From Candidatus Krumholzibacteriota bacterium (lineage in GTDB: Bacteria > Krumholzibacteriota > Krumholzibacteriia > JACNKJ01), in contig JAFGBK010000080.1 in the NCBI GenBank assembly GCA_016933175.1, forward strand, positions 1 through 40,123: DNA of 40,123 nt, written 5' to 3'. The notes beneath the pieces were generated by a model. The model saw only the letters and a list, made by a program, of their open reading frames with translations. It had not been told where the DNA came from and ran no database searches. The translations under genes and the position numbers were made by a program. Below, piece after piece: positions 24,579 to 33,722 of this stretch. How positions within the stretch are numbered: position 1 is the stretch's first letter; each line of letters starts with the position of its first letter.

Positions 24579-25019
24579 GTGAAGCTCCTCCGCACGACGC
24601 CCGCCGCCCTGCTCCTCCTGCTCGCGGTCCTCCTGTCGGGCTGCGCCACCACCGATCGCTTCCAGGTCAGCGGCGCCACCTCCCTCAACGCCTGCGACGG
24701 CACCGGCAGCCACACCGTCTCCCTGCGCATCTACAGCCTCGCCGGCACGGAGCGCTTCAACCAGGCCGAGTTCGATCCCCTCTGGGACAACGACCTCGTG
24801 ACCCTGGGCGAGGACAAGCTGGGCGTGGTCGAGAAGACGGTACTCCCCGGCCGCTCCCAGAGCTTCGAGATCAAGCGCCAGGACGGCGTGGTGGCCATCG
24901 GCATCGTCGCCAACTTCTGCCACCTGTCGCCGGGCTGCTGGAAGAAGCTGGTTCCCCTCGAGGGCGGCGACGTGCGCCTGACCATTCACCTGGACAAGAC
25001 CTGCATGTCGGTGGACTGA
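24579..25019 (+). CDS. tssJ: Type VI secretion outer-membrane lipoprotein TssJ
   Basis: 146 aa from GTG 24579, with a purine-rich GGAAGGAAAGG upstream. The signal peptide ends in lipobox LSGC, with Cys22 as the lipidated residue. The remainder is a small beta-sandwich pattern (TVSLRIYSLAGTERFNQAEFDPLW), which fits TssJ loop and strand features. TssJ anchors TssM to the outer membrane. It is the first gene of the rightward operon. A longer in-frame reading upstream is unlikely, because it would bury the signal peptide. Confidence 0.88.
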   Translation: MKLLRTTPAALLLLLAVLLSGCATTDRFQVSGATSLNACDGTGSHTVSLRIYSLAGTERFNQAEFDPLWDNDLVTLGEDKLGVVEKTVLPGRSQSFEIKRQDGVVAIGIVANFCHLSPGCWKKLVPLEGGDVRLTIHLDKTCMSVD

Positions 25020-25039
25020 GCCGGAGGGACGGGGGCGCC

Positions 25040-26404
25040 ATGAGCAAGCACGAGCGCGTTGTCTGGGACGAGGGGATGTTCCTCGCCCCCCAGCATTTCC
25101 AGCACTTCGAGGCCTTCCTCGGCGGCGAGGCCCGCTGGCGCCAGGAGGCCTTCGCGCCCTATGCCTGGGGCGTGCGCCACCTCGCCATCGACACCGAGGC
25201 CCTGGCCGGCGGCCGCGCGGCCCTGCTGGAGCTGGAGGCCGTGCTGCCCGACGGCACCGTCGTGCGCGCGCCGGGCGTGGATCCCCTGCCGCCGAGCCGC
25301 CCCCTCGAGGACCGCCTCGGCGCCGACCAGCCGCTGCTGGACCTCCACCTGGCCCTGCCCGACACGCGGCCCGGCGTGCCCGGCGTGCGCCTGCCCGAGC
25401 AGGCGGGCGGCGTGGAGAGCCGCTACAAGGCCGAGACCATCACCCTGACCGACGCCAACCGCCCGGACCGCCGCATCGACGCGCTCGTGGCGCGGCAGAA
25501 CCTGCGCCTCGTCCTGGGCGACGAGAACCGCGACGGGCTCATCGGCATCAAGCTGGCCGAGATCGAGCTGGGCGACGAGGGCCAGCCGCGCCTGCGCCGC
25601 GCCTACGCCCCGCCCAGCCTGGCCGTGGCCGTGGCCGGCCCCCTGCCGGACATCCTGCGCGGGATGGTGGAGACCCTGGGCGCCAAGAGCGACGCCATCG
25701 CGGCCCAGACGCGCCAAAGGGCCGGCGGCATCGTCGAGTTCAGCAGCTCCGACGTGGGCAACTTCTGGCTGCTGCACACCGTCAACAGCTTCCTGCCGCC
25801 GCTGGCCCACCACCAGCGGACGCCGGGCAGCCACCCCCTGGCCGCCTACCTCTGCCTGGCCCAGCTCGCCGGCGCCCTGTGCACCTTCAGCGCCGGGCGC
25901 CATCCCCGCGACCTGCCCCCCTACGATCACGAGGACCTGGGCGGCACCTTCCGGGAGCTGGACCGCCAGCTCCGCGAGCTGCTGGGCACGGTCATGCCCA
26001 CCCGCTACGCCGGCATCCCCCTGTCGCCCCGCGGCGAGGACATGCTGGTGGGCGAGGTGGCCGACGCGCGCCTGCTGGCGCCGACCACCGAGTGGTACCT
26101 GGGCGTGCACGGCGACCTCGCCGAGCCGCGCATCCGCGACGAGGTGCCGGCGCAGATGATCATCGGCTCGCCCCACAACGTGGACTTCCTCGTGCGCACG
26201 GCCACGCCCGGGGTGCGGCTCGTGCACACGCCCATGCCGCCCCGCGACTTCCCCCTGAAGGCGGGGCGCGTCTACTTCCGCCTGGAGAAGCAGGGGGAGA
26301 CCTGGGAGACCGTCCGCGAGGCGCGGTCCGTCGCCATCTACCTGGGCGGGCCCGAGCTGCGCAGCCTCTCCCTCGAACTCATCGCCACGACGAGCGAAGC
26401 ATGA
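25040..26404 (+). CDS. tssK: Type VI secretion baseplate component TssK
   Basis: 454 aa, the standard length. The N-terminus VVWDEGMFLAPQHFQ is the TssK signature, and the central and C-terminal blocks (LPPYDHEDLGGTF, YLGVHGDL) also match. TssK connects the baseplate wedges to the TssJLM membrane complex and acts in the cytoplasm. It follows tssJ by 20 nt with a purine-rich ribosome binding site, and its stop overlaps the tssL start. Confidence 0.95.
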   Translation: MSKHERVVWDEGMFLAPQHFQHFEAFLGGEARWRQEAFAPYAWGVRHLAIDTEALAGGRAALLELEAVLPDGTVVRAPGVDPLPPSRPLEDRLGADQPLLDLHLALPDTRPGVPGVRLPEQAGGVESRYKAETITLTDANRPDRRIDALVARQNLRLVLGDENRDGLIGIKLAEIELGDEGQPRLRRAYAPPSLAVAVAGPLPDILRGMVETLGAKSDAIAAQTRQRAGGIVEFSSSDVGNFWLLHTVNSFLPPLAHHQRTPGSHPLAAYLCLAQLAGALCTFSAGRHPRDLPPYDHEDLGGTFRELDRQLRELLGTVMPTRYAGIPLSPRGEDMLVGEVADARLLAPTTEWYLGVHGDLAEPRIRDEVPAQMIIGSPHNVDFLVRTATPGVRLVHTPMPPRDFPLKAGRVYFRLEKQGETWETVREARSVAIYLGGPELRSLSLELIATTSEA

Positions 26405-27096
26405 CCGACACGCAACGCGGCGCGCGGCCGCGCAGCCTTCTCGACCTGGCCGGCAGGCTCCTGGCGCTCACGCTCAGCCTGCGGCGGGGCGTCGCCTTCG
26501 GCGAGGAACCGGCCCTGCGCCAGCGCATCGCCGCCTACCTGGGCGACATCGAACGCGAGGGCGCCGCGGCGGGCATCCGGCGCGACGACCTGGATGCCCT
26601 GCGCTACCCCCTCGTGGCCTTCATCGACGAGACCATCCTGGCCAGCGACTGGGCCCAGCGCGAGAAGTGGCGCGACCGCCCCCTGCAGCTGGACCTCTAC
26701 GGCACGCGCACGGCCGGCAACGGCTTCTTCGAGCGCCTGGCGGCCCTGCGCCAGGCCGGCGAGGCGAAGCGCGAGCTGCTGGAGGTCTACCACCTCTGCC
26801 TGCTGCTCGGCTTCGAGGGCCAGTACCGCGTGACGGGCCGCGAGCGCCTGCGCCTGGTCCTGGAGGAGCTGCAGGGCCAGCTCGGCTACAGCGCGCGGCG
26901 CGGCAAGGAGGCGCGCCTGTCGCCCCACGGCCGGCGCCGCGAGGAGGCCGCCGTCGAGGCCGGCGACGGCTTCCCGACCCGGCGCGTGGCCCTGTTCACG
27001 GTGGCGGCGCTGGTGGTCCTGTTCCTCGTCTTCTTCATCGCCATCAACCACGGCGCCAACCAGGCGCTGGAACTCCTGCCCCCACCGAGCTACTAA
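26401..27096 (+). CDS. tssL: Type VI secretion inner-membrane protein TssL (DotU family)
   Basis: 231 aa from ATG 26401, which overlaps the tssK stop (ATGA). A helical cytoplasmic hook domain holds the conserved YPLVAFIDETIL and FFERL motifs. A single C-terminal membrane span (VALFTVAALVVLFLVFFIAIN) and a short periplasmic tail follow. There is no C-terminal OmpA-like peptidoglycan-binding domain, so peptidoglycan anchoring must come from elsewhere. It partners with TssM in the membrane complex. Confidence 0.93.
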   Translation: MTDTQRGARPRSLLDLAGRLLALTLSLRRGVAFGEEPALRQRIAAYLGDIEREGAAAGIRRDDLDALRYPLVAFIDETILASDWAQREKWRDRPLQLDLYGTRTAGNGFFERLAALRQAGEAKRELLEVYHLCLLLGFEGQYRVTGRERLRLVLEELQGQLGYSARRGKEARLSPHGRRREEAAVEAGDGFPTRRVALFTVAALVVLFLVFFIAINHGANQALELLPPPSY

Positions 27097-27100
27097 CGGC

Positions 27101-30100
27101 ATGAACCCGCTGACGCTGATCCTGAATCCCCGCGTGTTCCTCATCCTCCTGATGGTGATCCTGATGGGCCTGGTCTTCAGCCTGGGCAACCGCCTGGGCC
27201 TGGGCCCCCTGGCGCGATACCTGATCATGGCGGGCATCCTGCTGCTGATCGTCCTGGTGGTGGTCCTCTGGCGCCTTCGCAAGCGGCGCAAGGAGTCCGA
27301 GACCATCGAGCACTCGATGATCATGGAGGCGGCGCCGCCGCCGGACGCCGGCGAGGAGGAGAAGCGGGAGCGCGAGCGGGCCAAGCGCGAGCTGGCCGAG
27401 GCCGTGGCCACCCTCAAGCGCTCGCCCGTGGCCGGCGGCGGCTCGGCCCTGGCCGTGCTGCCCTGGTACCTGGTCCTCGGCGCGGCGGAGAGCGGCAAGA
27501 GCGCCCTGATCCGCCAGTCGGGCCTGCCCTTCCCGGGCACCGGCGGCGAGGAGTTCCAGGGCGTGAGCGACGCCGTCAACTGCGAGTGGTGGTTCACAAA
27601 CCAGGCCGTGATCCTCGAGGCCAAGCGGCGCTTCCTGGAGGCCGGCGACGAGGCCGATGAGGACTGGCGCACCTTCCTCGGCTTCCTGGGCAAGGCGCGC
27701 CCGCGCGTTCCGCTCAACGGCGTGGTGGTCACCGTGGCCGCCGACGCGCTCATGGCGGGCGAGGCGGCGGACCTGGAGGCCCGCGCCGGCCGTCTGCGCC
27801 AGCGCCTGGACGCCATGGCCGAGGTGCTGGAGCTGCGCTGCCCCGTCTACCTGATGGTCTCCCGCGCCGACCGCCTGGGCGGCTTCAAGGCCTTCTTCGA
27901 CGACTTCGAGAGCGCCGGCCGCAACCAGGTCTGGGGCGCCACCTTCGGCCGTCGCGAGATGGGCCACGGCGATCCCGGTGTCCTCTTCGACCGCGAGTGG
28001 CAGCTCATCATGGAGACGGCCCACGCGCGGCGCGTGCCGCGCATGGTGCGCGAGGCCGATCCGGCCGCGCGCGGCGAGGTCTTCGGCTTCCTACTGGAGC
28101 TGGAGGCCCTCGGCCCCCGCCTGCGCCGCTTCGCCGAGGTCCTCTTCCAGCCCAATCCCTACAAGCAGAGTCCGCTGTGGCGAGGCTTCTACCTGTCCAG
28201 CGCCGGCGGCGGCGGGCGGGCCGTGGAGACGGTGCTGACGGAGGTCAGCCGCGTGGTCGGCATCGAGCAGCGTGCCGCCGAGTCGGCGGCGCCGGCCCGG
28301 CCCCACTTCCTCAAGAGCTTCTGGCTCAACACGCTGATCCCCGACTGGCGCCTGGCCCGCCCCAGTGCCCGCGCCGCGCGGCGCGAGCGGCGCCAGCGTC
28401 TGGCCCTGCGCATCCTCGGCCTGGGCGTCCTGGGCCTGATCGGCGTGCTGCTCATCGTCTCGTTCGCGCGCAACCTGGCCTTGCTCAATAAGACGCGCGA
28501 GGAAGCGGACAAGAGCCGCCAGATGGCTGTCATCAGCTCGCGCTCCCTGCCCGACATCGAGAAAGCCCTAAGCTACCTCGATCCTTTGCGTTTGCAGCTC
28601 GAGAAGCTGGACCGCTGGGATCGCCGCCATGACATCGCCCTGGGCATGGGCCTCTACCGCGGGCACATCGTGAACACGCGTGCTAGAGAGATCTACATGG
28701 ACCGCCTGGTGGATATCCTCCTGGCGCCCAGCCGGAGCAAGCTCGAGCGCCAGCTCCTGCATGAGCAACCCCACACGGCCGCCGACTACGTGGCATTCGA
28801 CGGGCGCTACCGGGCCTACCGCATGCTCATCAACCCGGAGCACGGCGAGCCGGAGTTCCTGGCCGCGCAGCTGCGCGCCCTCTGGGAGGACGAGAACGGC
28901 GCCACCACGCGCTCCCTGGACCTGATCGCTGCCCACACCACCTTCGCCTGGACGCACCCCGAGGCCGTGCGCCTGCGCAGCGCCGTCCTGGCGGGGCTGA
29001 ACGCCGACTTGGCCAATCGCGCCAACGGCTACATCCGCGAGCACTGGAGGCCGCAGCGCTACTACGAGATCATGGTGGCCGACGTGAACGAAGCCGTGCC
29101 CGCCTTCGACCTGGGCGAAGTGCCCGGCGCGACGAACCTGTTGGTGACAGACGCGGCGAGGGCGCACGGGGGCCGAGCCATGGTACCAGGCACCTTCACC
29201 CTGCGCGGCTGGCGGAGAGAGGTGAAGGATCGCATCCTAGGTGCTGATCAAAAGCTCCAAGAGGACTGGATCTTGCGCGAGGCCTTCCATGACCAACCCG
29301 TTAGCATCCGCGCCTGGCTGGTCAGCGAATACGCACGGAACTATGAAGCCGCCTGGAACGAGTTCCTGTTGGCAGTGGACATAGCAACCTCGGGCGGAAT
29401 CGGCGGCACTTCACCCCGAATCTGGGAACTGGCTCGCAGTGAGTCGCCCTTTCGGAGCCTGCTGGACGAGGCAGCGGCCAACCTGCACTTCGCGGGCGAC
29501 GACCTGGCTGGCGAGGAGGAGCTGCTGGAGCCGCTAGCCGACATCGACGAGCACTACGCCGCCCTGCACGGCCTCTTCTCGCGCCAGGGGGCGCTCATGC
29601 AGGAGGGCAAGCCTCTCGACGAGTTCCTCGCAGGACTCGAGAAGGTGGCTGAGCAGCTGGATGTGCATAATAATACAGGCGAAGTCTCCACTAGCGCCGC
29701 GAGTTTCACACGAAAGACCTTCGAGGATCCAAGCGGAGAGGGGAGTGCCATCCACGCGTCCTGGCTCTGGCCAAGGCGCCATTGCCAGGGCCAGGGCCTG
29801 GCGTCCTGTAACCAGGCCGTGGAGACCCTCCTTCGCCGTCCAGCCCAGGCCGCCTGGCGGGCCTGCCTGGCCGCGACGGGGGCACACTTGGACGACTTGT
29901 GGACGAAACAGGTCTGGCCGTACTGGAATGACAACCTCAACAACCGCTACCCCTTCTTCTCCACGAACGATGACGTGTCAACCGATGAATTCGGTCGTTT
30001 CTTCGGACCCAGTGGCATCCTGGCCGAGTTCGCCGGCCGCGAGCTGGCCCCCTACCTGGGCGGTGACTGGCGGCCCCGCTACCTCTACGGACACGGCCTG

Positions 30101-30613
30101 GCCGTCAGCGACCAGGCCAGCAATGCCCTGGTGCGGGCGGAGCGCTTCCGGCAGGCCCTCTTCCTGGCGGGCGGCGACGCGCCCGCGGTGGACTTCTCGG
30201 TGGAGCCGGCGCAGGTGGCAACGGTCTCGGGCCGCTCGCCCTACGTCACGCAGTCGGTGCTGTCGGCCGGCGGGCAGATCCTGCAGTACGACATGGGGCG
30301 GCGCCGCTCGGTGGACTTCGCCTGGCCCGGCGACCGGCCCGAGTCGCCGGCGCGCGTGGCCGTGCTCACGCAGGCCTCGGCGCCCGATCCCATCGAGACG
30401 CAGCGCGGGCCCTGGTCCCTGTTCCGGCTGCTCGAGCGGGCGACCATCGAGAAGGAGAGTGAGCGCAAGTACGCGGTGAGCTGGGAGCTGGAGAGGTCCG
30501 GCGAGTACCGCATCCGGGTGCCCTACACCTTCACGGCGCGGACCAGCGCCAATCCCTTCCAGAAGGGCTTCTTCGAGTTCCGCTGCCCGCAGCGTCTGAG
30601 CGCCGGCCGCTAG
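27101..30613 (+). CDS. tssM: Type VI secretion inner-membrane protein TssM (IcmF family)
   Basis: 1170 aa, typical for TssM. Two membrane spans lie near residues 11-28 and 38-57, and a third at about 430-452. The cytoplasmic domain holds an intact Walker A motif GAAESGKS (127-134), so nucleotide binding is likely. A large periplasmic region reaches TssJ, and the C-terminal block (SVDFAWPGD, FFEFRCPQRLS) is conserved. It starts 4 nt after tssL. Base composition drops in the stretch around 29.1-30.0 kb compared with its flanks. The stop overlaps that of a convergent gene. A degenerate copy of its last 35 nt recurs at 39210-39243. Confidence 0.95.
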   Translation: MNPLTLILNPRVFLILLMVILMGLVFSLGNRLGLGPLARYLIMAGILLLIVLVVVLWRLRKRRKESETIEHSMIMEAAPPPDAGEEEKRERERAKRELAEAVATLKRSPVAGGGSALAVLPWYLVLGAAESGKSALIRQSGLPFPGTGGEEFQGVSDAVNCEWWFTNQAVILEAKRRFLEAGDEADEDWRTFLGFLGKARPRVPLNGVVVTVAADALMAGEAADLEARAGRLRQRLDAMAEVLELRCPVYLMVSRADRLGGFKAFFDDFESAGRNQVWGATFGRREMGHGDPGVLFDREWQLIMETAHARRVPRMVREADPAARGEVFGFLLELEALGPRLRRFAEVLFQPNPYKQSPLWRGFYLSSAGGGGRAVETVLTEVSRVVGIEQRAAESAAPARPHFLKSFWLNTLIPDWRLARPSARAARRERRQRLALRILGLGVLGLIGVLLIVSFARNLALLNKTREEADKSRQMAVISSRSLPDIEKALSYLDPLRLQLEKLDRWDRRHDIALGMGLYRGHIVNTRAREIYMDRLVDILLAPSRSKLERQLLHEQPHTAADYVAFDGRYRAYRMLINPEHGEPEFLAAQLRALWEDENGATTRSLDLIAAHTTFAWTHPEAVRLRSAVLAGLNADLANRANGYIREHWRPQRYYEIMVADVNEAVPAFDLGEVPGATNLLVTDAARAHGGRAMVPGTFTLRGWRREVKDRILGADQKLQEDWILREAFHDQPVSIRAWLVSEYARNYEAAWNEFLLAVDIATSGGIGGTSPRIWELARSESPFRSLLDEAAANLHFAGDDLAGEEELLEPLADIDEHYAALHGLFSRQGALMQEGKPLDEFLAGLEKVAEQLDVHNNTGEVSTSAASFTRKTFEDPSGEGSAIHASWLWPRRHCQGQGLASCNQAVETLLRRPAQAAWRACLAATGAHLDDLWTKQVWPYWNDNLNNRYPFFSTNDDVSTDEFGRFFGPSGILAEFAGRELAPYLGGDWRPRYLYGHGLAVSDQASNALVRAERFRQALFLAGGDAPAVDFSVEPAQVATVSGRSPYVTQSVLSAGGQILQYDMGRRRSVDFAWPGDRPESPARVAVLTQASAPDPIETQRGPWSLFRLLERATIEKESERKYAVSWELERSGEYRIRVPYTFTARTSANPFQKGFFEFRCPQRLSAGR

Positions 30614-32592
30614 CGTTGATCCGCGAAGATCTTGAGTAGATAGAGGTGACATTCGCCTGTCTGCTGGTCGGTAGCATACCCGATAGCGACGATGTCCCCA
30701 TCTTGTAGTAGAGCGGCTCCGCGAGCACCCTGATCACCTGGACCGCCGTAATAATCTCTCGATAAGAGCTGACCGTCTGGATCCGTCTTGACGACGAGCA
30801 CGTCATGGCCGTCCGGACCCATGGTGTCCGCCTCGCCGATCATGACGTAGCTTCCGTCATCCGCGACCAGCAGCGCGTACCCTTCGTCAATCGTCGAGCT
30901 GTGGTAGGTTCTAGACCAGACGGCTCCTCCGACGTCTGTTGTCCTGACAAGCAGCAGATCGCAATTCCCGCCACTTGGCGCCTGAGAGCTGCCAACGCAG
31001 AGGAAATCTCCCGAATCCAGTGCGACGATGTCCCGGCCTACATCATCGCCGGAGCCACCGTGAAGCGAATAGGTCACCCCGCTGCTCGATTCACCCTCGT
31101 CGATAGCCGTGTAGAACATGAGGTCATAATCACCCGTCGCCGTGGCATCGGAGCGACCCGTGCATGCGTAGCGATGTTCATACTGGTTGATGTACTCTTT
31201 CACCGCGATCGCGCTAGCCTCGTAACTATGTGATCCGTCTCCGATATATTCTTGCCACCAGAGATCGGGAGGATCTGATGCCTCTCTCTTTTGGATGACC
31301 CCAATCGCGGGGATGGTAGAATCTTGGCTAGTATATAGGAAGTAACAACTACCATTACTTAAGGCATACACATCTGCCCCATCATGATCTTCTCTCCGGC
31401 CACCTCCTGATGCCGCGCGCTCTTTAGTGAGGAGCCAGGTTTCATCCCACCATATGATATCACCGGTCGACTCAAGCCTGGACAGGAAGACAGCGTAGGA
31501 TCCGCCAGTATCAAAGATGTAACCACAAATCAGATACTCATCATCGCCAGCGTGTGCTATTCCCCGCCCGATGCTCGCCAAGTGTGATCCGTGGAAATCA
31601 GCTTTGTAGGCAATATTCCCGATTGATCCCCATGGCCAGCTACGGCCATAGAAGAGACCCTCGTCACCACCAGAGCGGCTCGTTCCGATGAATCTCAAGC
31701 CATCCCATGACGTCGCCACGAGTGCTTCACCCAGGATATCACCGACGCCGTCGTAGCATGTGCATCCCAACTCTCGATCGATGACGATCACCCCGCTATC
31801 CTTATAGAACAGCGTGTCAGGTTGCGTGATGCCATTCGTATCAACCATGCTTTCAAGGAAGACCGAGTTCTCGATCGGGACACTTGCCCCTTCCCAATGA
31901 TCGTGGATCCTGACCGTGAGTTCAGCAATGGGGATGCTGCCATCGATCGGAAACAGCTCCCCATAGTCACTCGGATCCGCTTGGAGAACCACCCATGGCC
32001 CATCGACGTCGTAGTACCACGTGAAGAGGCTATCAAGACCCGCTGGTTCCTCGACGTTCTCATAGAATACGTACTCGGAGGAGGATTTCACAACTATGTA
32101 GAACTCCATCCGGCTGAACGCCGGCGGGTCGTTGAGCATGAGCGTGAACGAGACGGTGCTATCGAGCCAAGTCCCCGCATGATGCGCGTAATGCGGCGTG
32201 AAGTAGACCATGGGCGCCGCCGGTTCCAGGGAAAGAGACAACTCGAATGATGGTAGTTCTGGAATGTCCGCCACTGTTTCCGCGCTGTAGACCAGGCGTT
32301 CCTGATCGACCACTTCGATGACGAAACGGCGCTGGTAGCCCGGAGGGATGCTCACGCTCGCGGTGAAGAATCCACCCTCGGCCTCCATTACGGCATGGAC
32401 CGTCTCCATGCTTGGTCCCGACACCTCCAGACTCACCGTGTCGTAGCGATCGAGGCGAGACGGCGCTTTCACTCGGGTTATCACGTCATCATTCTGACCT
32501 GAGATGCGGTCGCTGCAACTCCCGAGACCGAGAGCCGCCAGCACTCCGAATAGAATCAACGGCATGCATAAGCGCTTGAGTACAAGCCGCAT
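30610..32592 (-). CDS. Large lipoprotein with repeat/propeller-like region
   Basis: 660 aa. The signal peptide ends in lipobox LGSC, with CSD as the mature N-terminus. An Ig-like or beta-sandwich N-terminal region (about 40-270) is followed by repeated units of about 45-60 residues carrying GGSGDD, ALDSGDFLCVG, DLLLVRTTDVGG and DVLVVKTDPDGQL. These resemble the propeller-like repeats common in FCB-group surface proteins. It is likely surface- or OM-anchored. The ATG overlaps the stop of the barrel gene, so it is coupled to it. It is less GC-rich than the T6SS genes. Ligand unknown. Confidence 0.75.
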   Translation of the reverse strand: MRLVLKRLCMPLILFGVLAALGLGSCSDRISGQNDDVITRVKAPSRLDRYDTVSLEVSGPSMETVHAVMEAEGGFFTASVSIPPGYQRRFVIEVVDQERLVYSAETVADIPELPSFELSLSLEPAAPMVYFTPHYAHHAGTWLDSTVSFTLMLNDPPAFSRMEFYIVVKSSSEYVFYENVEEPAGLDSLFTWYYDVDGPWVVLQADPSDYGELFPIDGSIPIAELTVRIHDHWEGASVPIENSVFLESMVDTNGITQPDTLFYKDSGVIVIDRELGCTCYDGVGDILGEALVATSWDGLRFIGTSRSGGDEGLFYGRSWPWGSIGNIAYKADFHGSHLASIGRGIAHAGDDEYLICGYIFDTGGSYAVFLSRLESTGDIIWWDETWLLTKERAASGGGRREDHDGADVYALSNGSCYFLYTSQDSTIPAIGVIQKREASDPPDLWWQEYIGDGSHSYEASAIAVKEYINQYEHRYACTGRSDATATGDYDLMFYTAIDEGESSSGVTYSLHGGSGDDVGRDIVALDSGDFLCVGSSQAPSGGNCDLLLVRTTDVGGAVWSRTYHSSTIDEGYALLVADDGSYVMIGEADTMGPDGHDVLVVKTDPDGQLLSRDYYGGPGDQGARGAALLQDGDIVAIGYATDQQTGECHLYLLKIFADQR

Positions 32593-33722
32593 CAGAATGC
32601 CCTCGCCAGCATCAGCCCGCACTGGAACCCGAAGAGGTCGATGTCCCCATCGTCGGCGGACCCATTGAGCAGAATGGACTCCAGAGTCAGGAAAAGGCCG
32701 TTGTCGAATTGGCGGGCCACCTGACCGCCGACCCCAAGCACGCGCGAGGGACCGTGCCGCACCTCGCTGCCCTCGTTGATCTGCAACAGGAAGCGCGGCC
32801 CAAACTGCCATGGCGGCCTGTTTTGCCAGGTGATCTGACCCGCCAGGTAGAACTGATCGCCGTAGTACTTCAATCGGTAAAGCAGCTCTTCTTCCTGGTC
32901 GAACGCCTCGCTCCGACCGCGAGCCACGTAGGACAGGCGCGCCTTGGCCGCATAGGCGCTCCGGTCGAGTAGCGCATCCACGGAGAAACTGAGCTGCTTG
33001 CCCTGGGAATAGATCCGATCGCCATGGAGGCGATCGACACCGTGCGTCGCGAACTCGACCGTCGCGTCGAGCGCGATCTCCCGTATGGACCGCTGGATAT
33101 CGACCTGCAAGGAAAGCTGGTTGCCGGGATCGTAGGATCCCATGCCGTCGTATTCCTCGTAGCTTCCGGTGACACGGTACCCGGCAGACAGCCCGAGCCG
33201 ATAGGGACCCGAGACGGTCGCCCAGCTACCCGCGACACTCACTCCGAGTCCCTCTCCCAACCGCCGCAGTGGAAACAGAAGGAATTCCCGCGTCAATACG
33301 TCCATGACGAAGTAGTCCTCCACGTCGAGCTCGGTGGGGCCTGTCGGCAGGTTCACGCCGAAGTTCAGCAACACGCGCCCATCGCGCACCACGTGGCTGT
33401 AGAGCAGTCGGACATCCGCCAGCCCCGAGAGATCGTAGTCGCAGCTGCCCGCGTCGAGATGCGTGGCGCCCGCAGCGATCAGAACCCGCAACTCGCTGCC
33501 GGGGCGAACGGGGACGTAGCCGGTCAGCAGTGACGCCGTCTGGGTGGTTGTCAAGTCACTCGGATCGAGACCCTGCTTCCAGTAGGTCTGGATGAAGCGC
33601 ACGCTGCCGGCTGGCGGCCGGCCATCGACGATCTGCGCTTGGGCCTGGGTCGCCACCGCGAGTGCGGCGGTCAGGATCATGATGCGCATGGGAATCCGCC
33701 GGCTGGCATCAGGGTTCATCAT
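32592..33722 (-). CDS. Predicted outer-membrane beta-barrel protein
   Basis: 376 aa. It has a cleavable signal (MRIMILTAALAVATQAQAQ), alternating amphipathic beta strands throughout, and a terminal Phe (LMLARAF), the usual barrel-assembly signal. The first ATG (33722) overlaps the upstream TPR gene by 14 nt and has a G-rich ribosome site; an ATG at 33689 nearer the signal is the alternative. It resembles putative transporter or Omp85-unrelated barrels annotated as unknown. It lies between a CsgG-like lipoprotein gene and a surface lipoprotein gene in one unit, suggesting an outer-membrane assembly. Confidence 0.75.
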   Translation of the reverse strand: MMNPDASRRIPMRIMILTAALAVATQAQAQIVDGRPPAGSVRFIQTYWKQGLDPSDLTTTQTASLLTGYVPVRPGSELRVLIAAGATHLDAGSCDYDLSGLADVRLLYSHVVRDGRVLLNFGVNLPTGPTELDVEDYFVMDVLTREFLLFPLRRLGEGLGVSVAGSWATVSGPYRLGLSAGYRVTGSYEEYDGMGSYDPGNQLSLQVDIQRSIREIALDATVEFATHGVDRLHGDRIYSQGKQLSFSVDALLDRSAYAAKARLSYVARGRSEAFDQEEELLYRLKYYGDQFYLAGQITWQNRPPWQFGPRFLLQINEGSEVRHGPSRVLGVGGQVARQFDNGLFLTLESILLNGSADDGDIDLFGFQCGLMLARAF

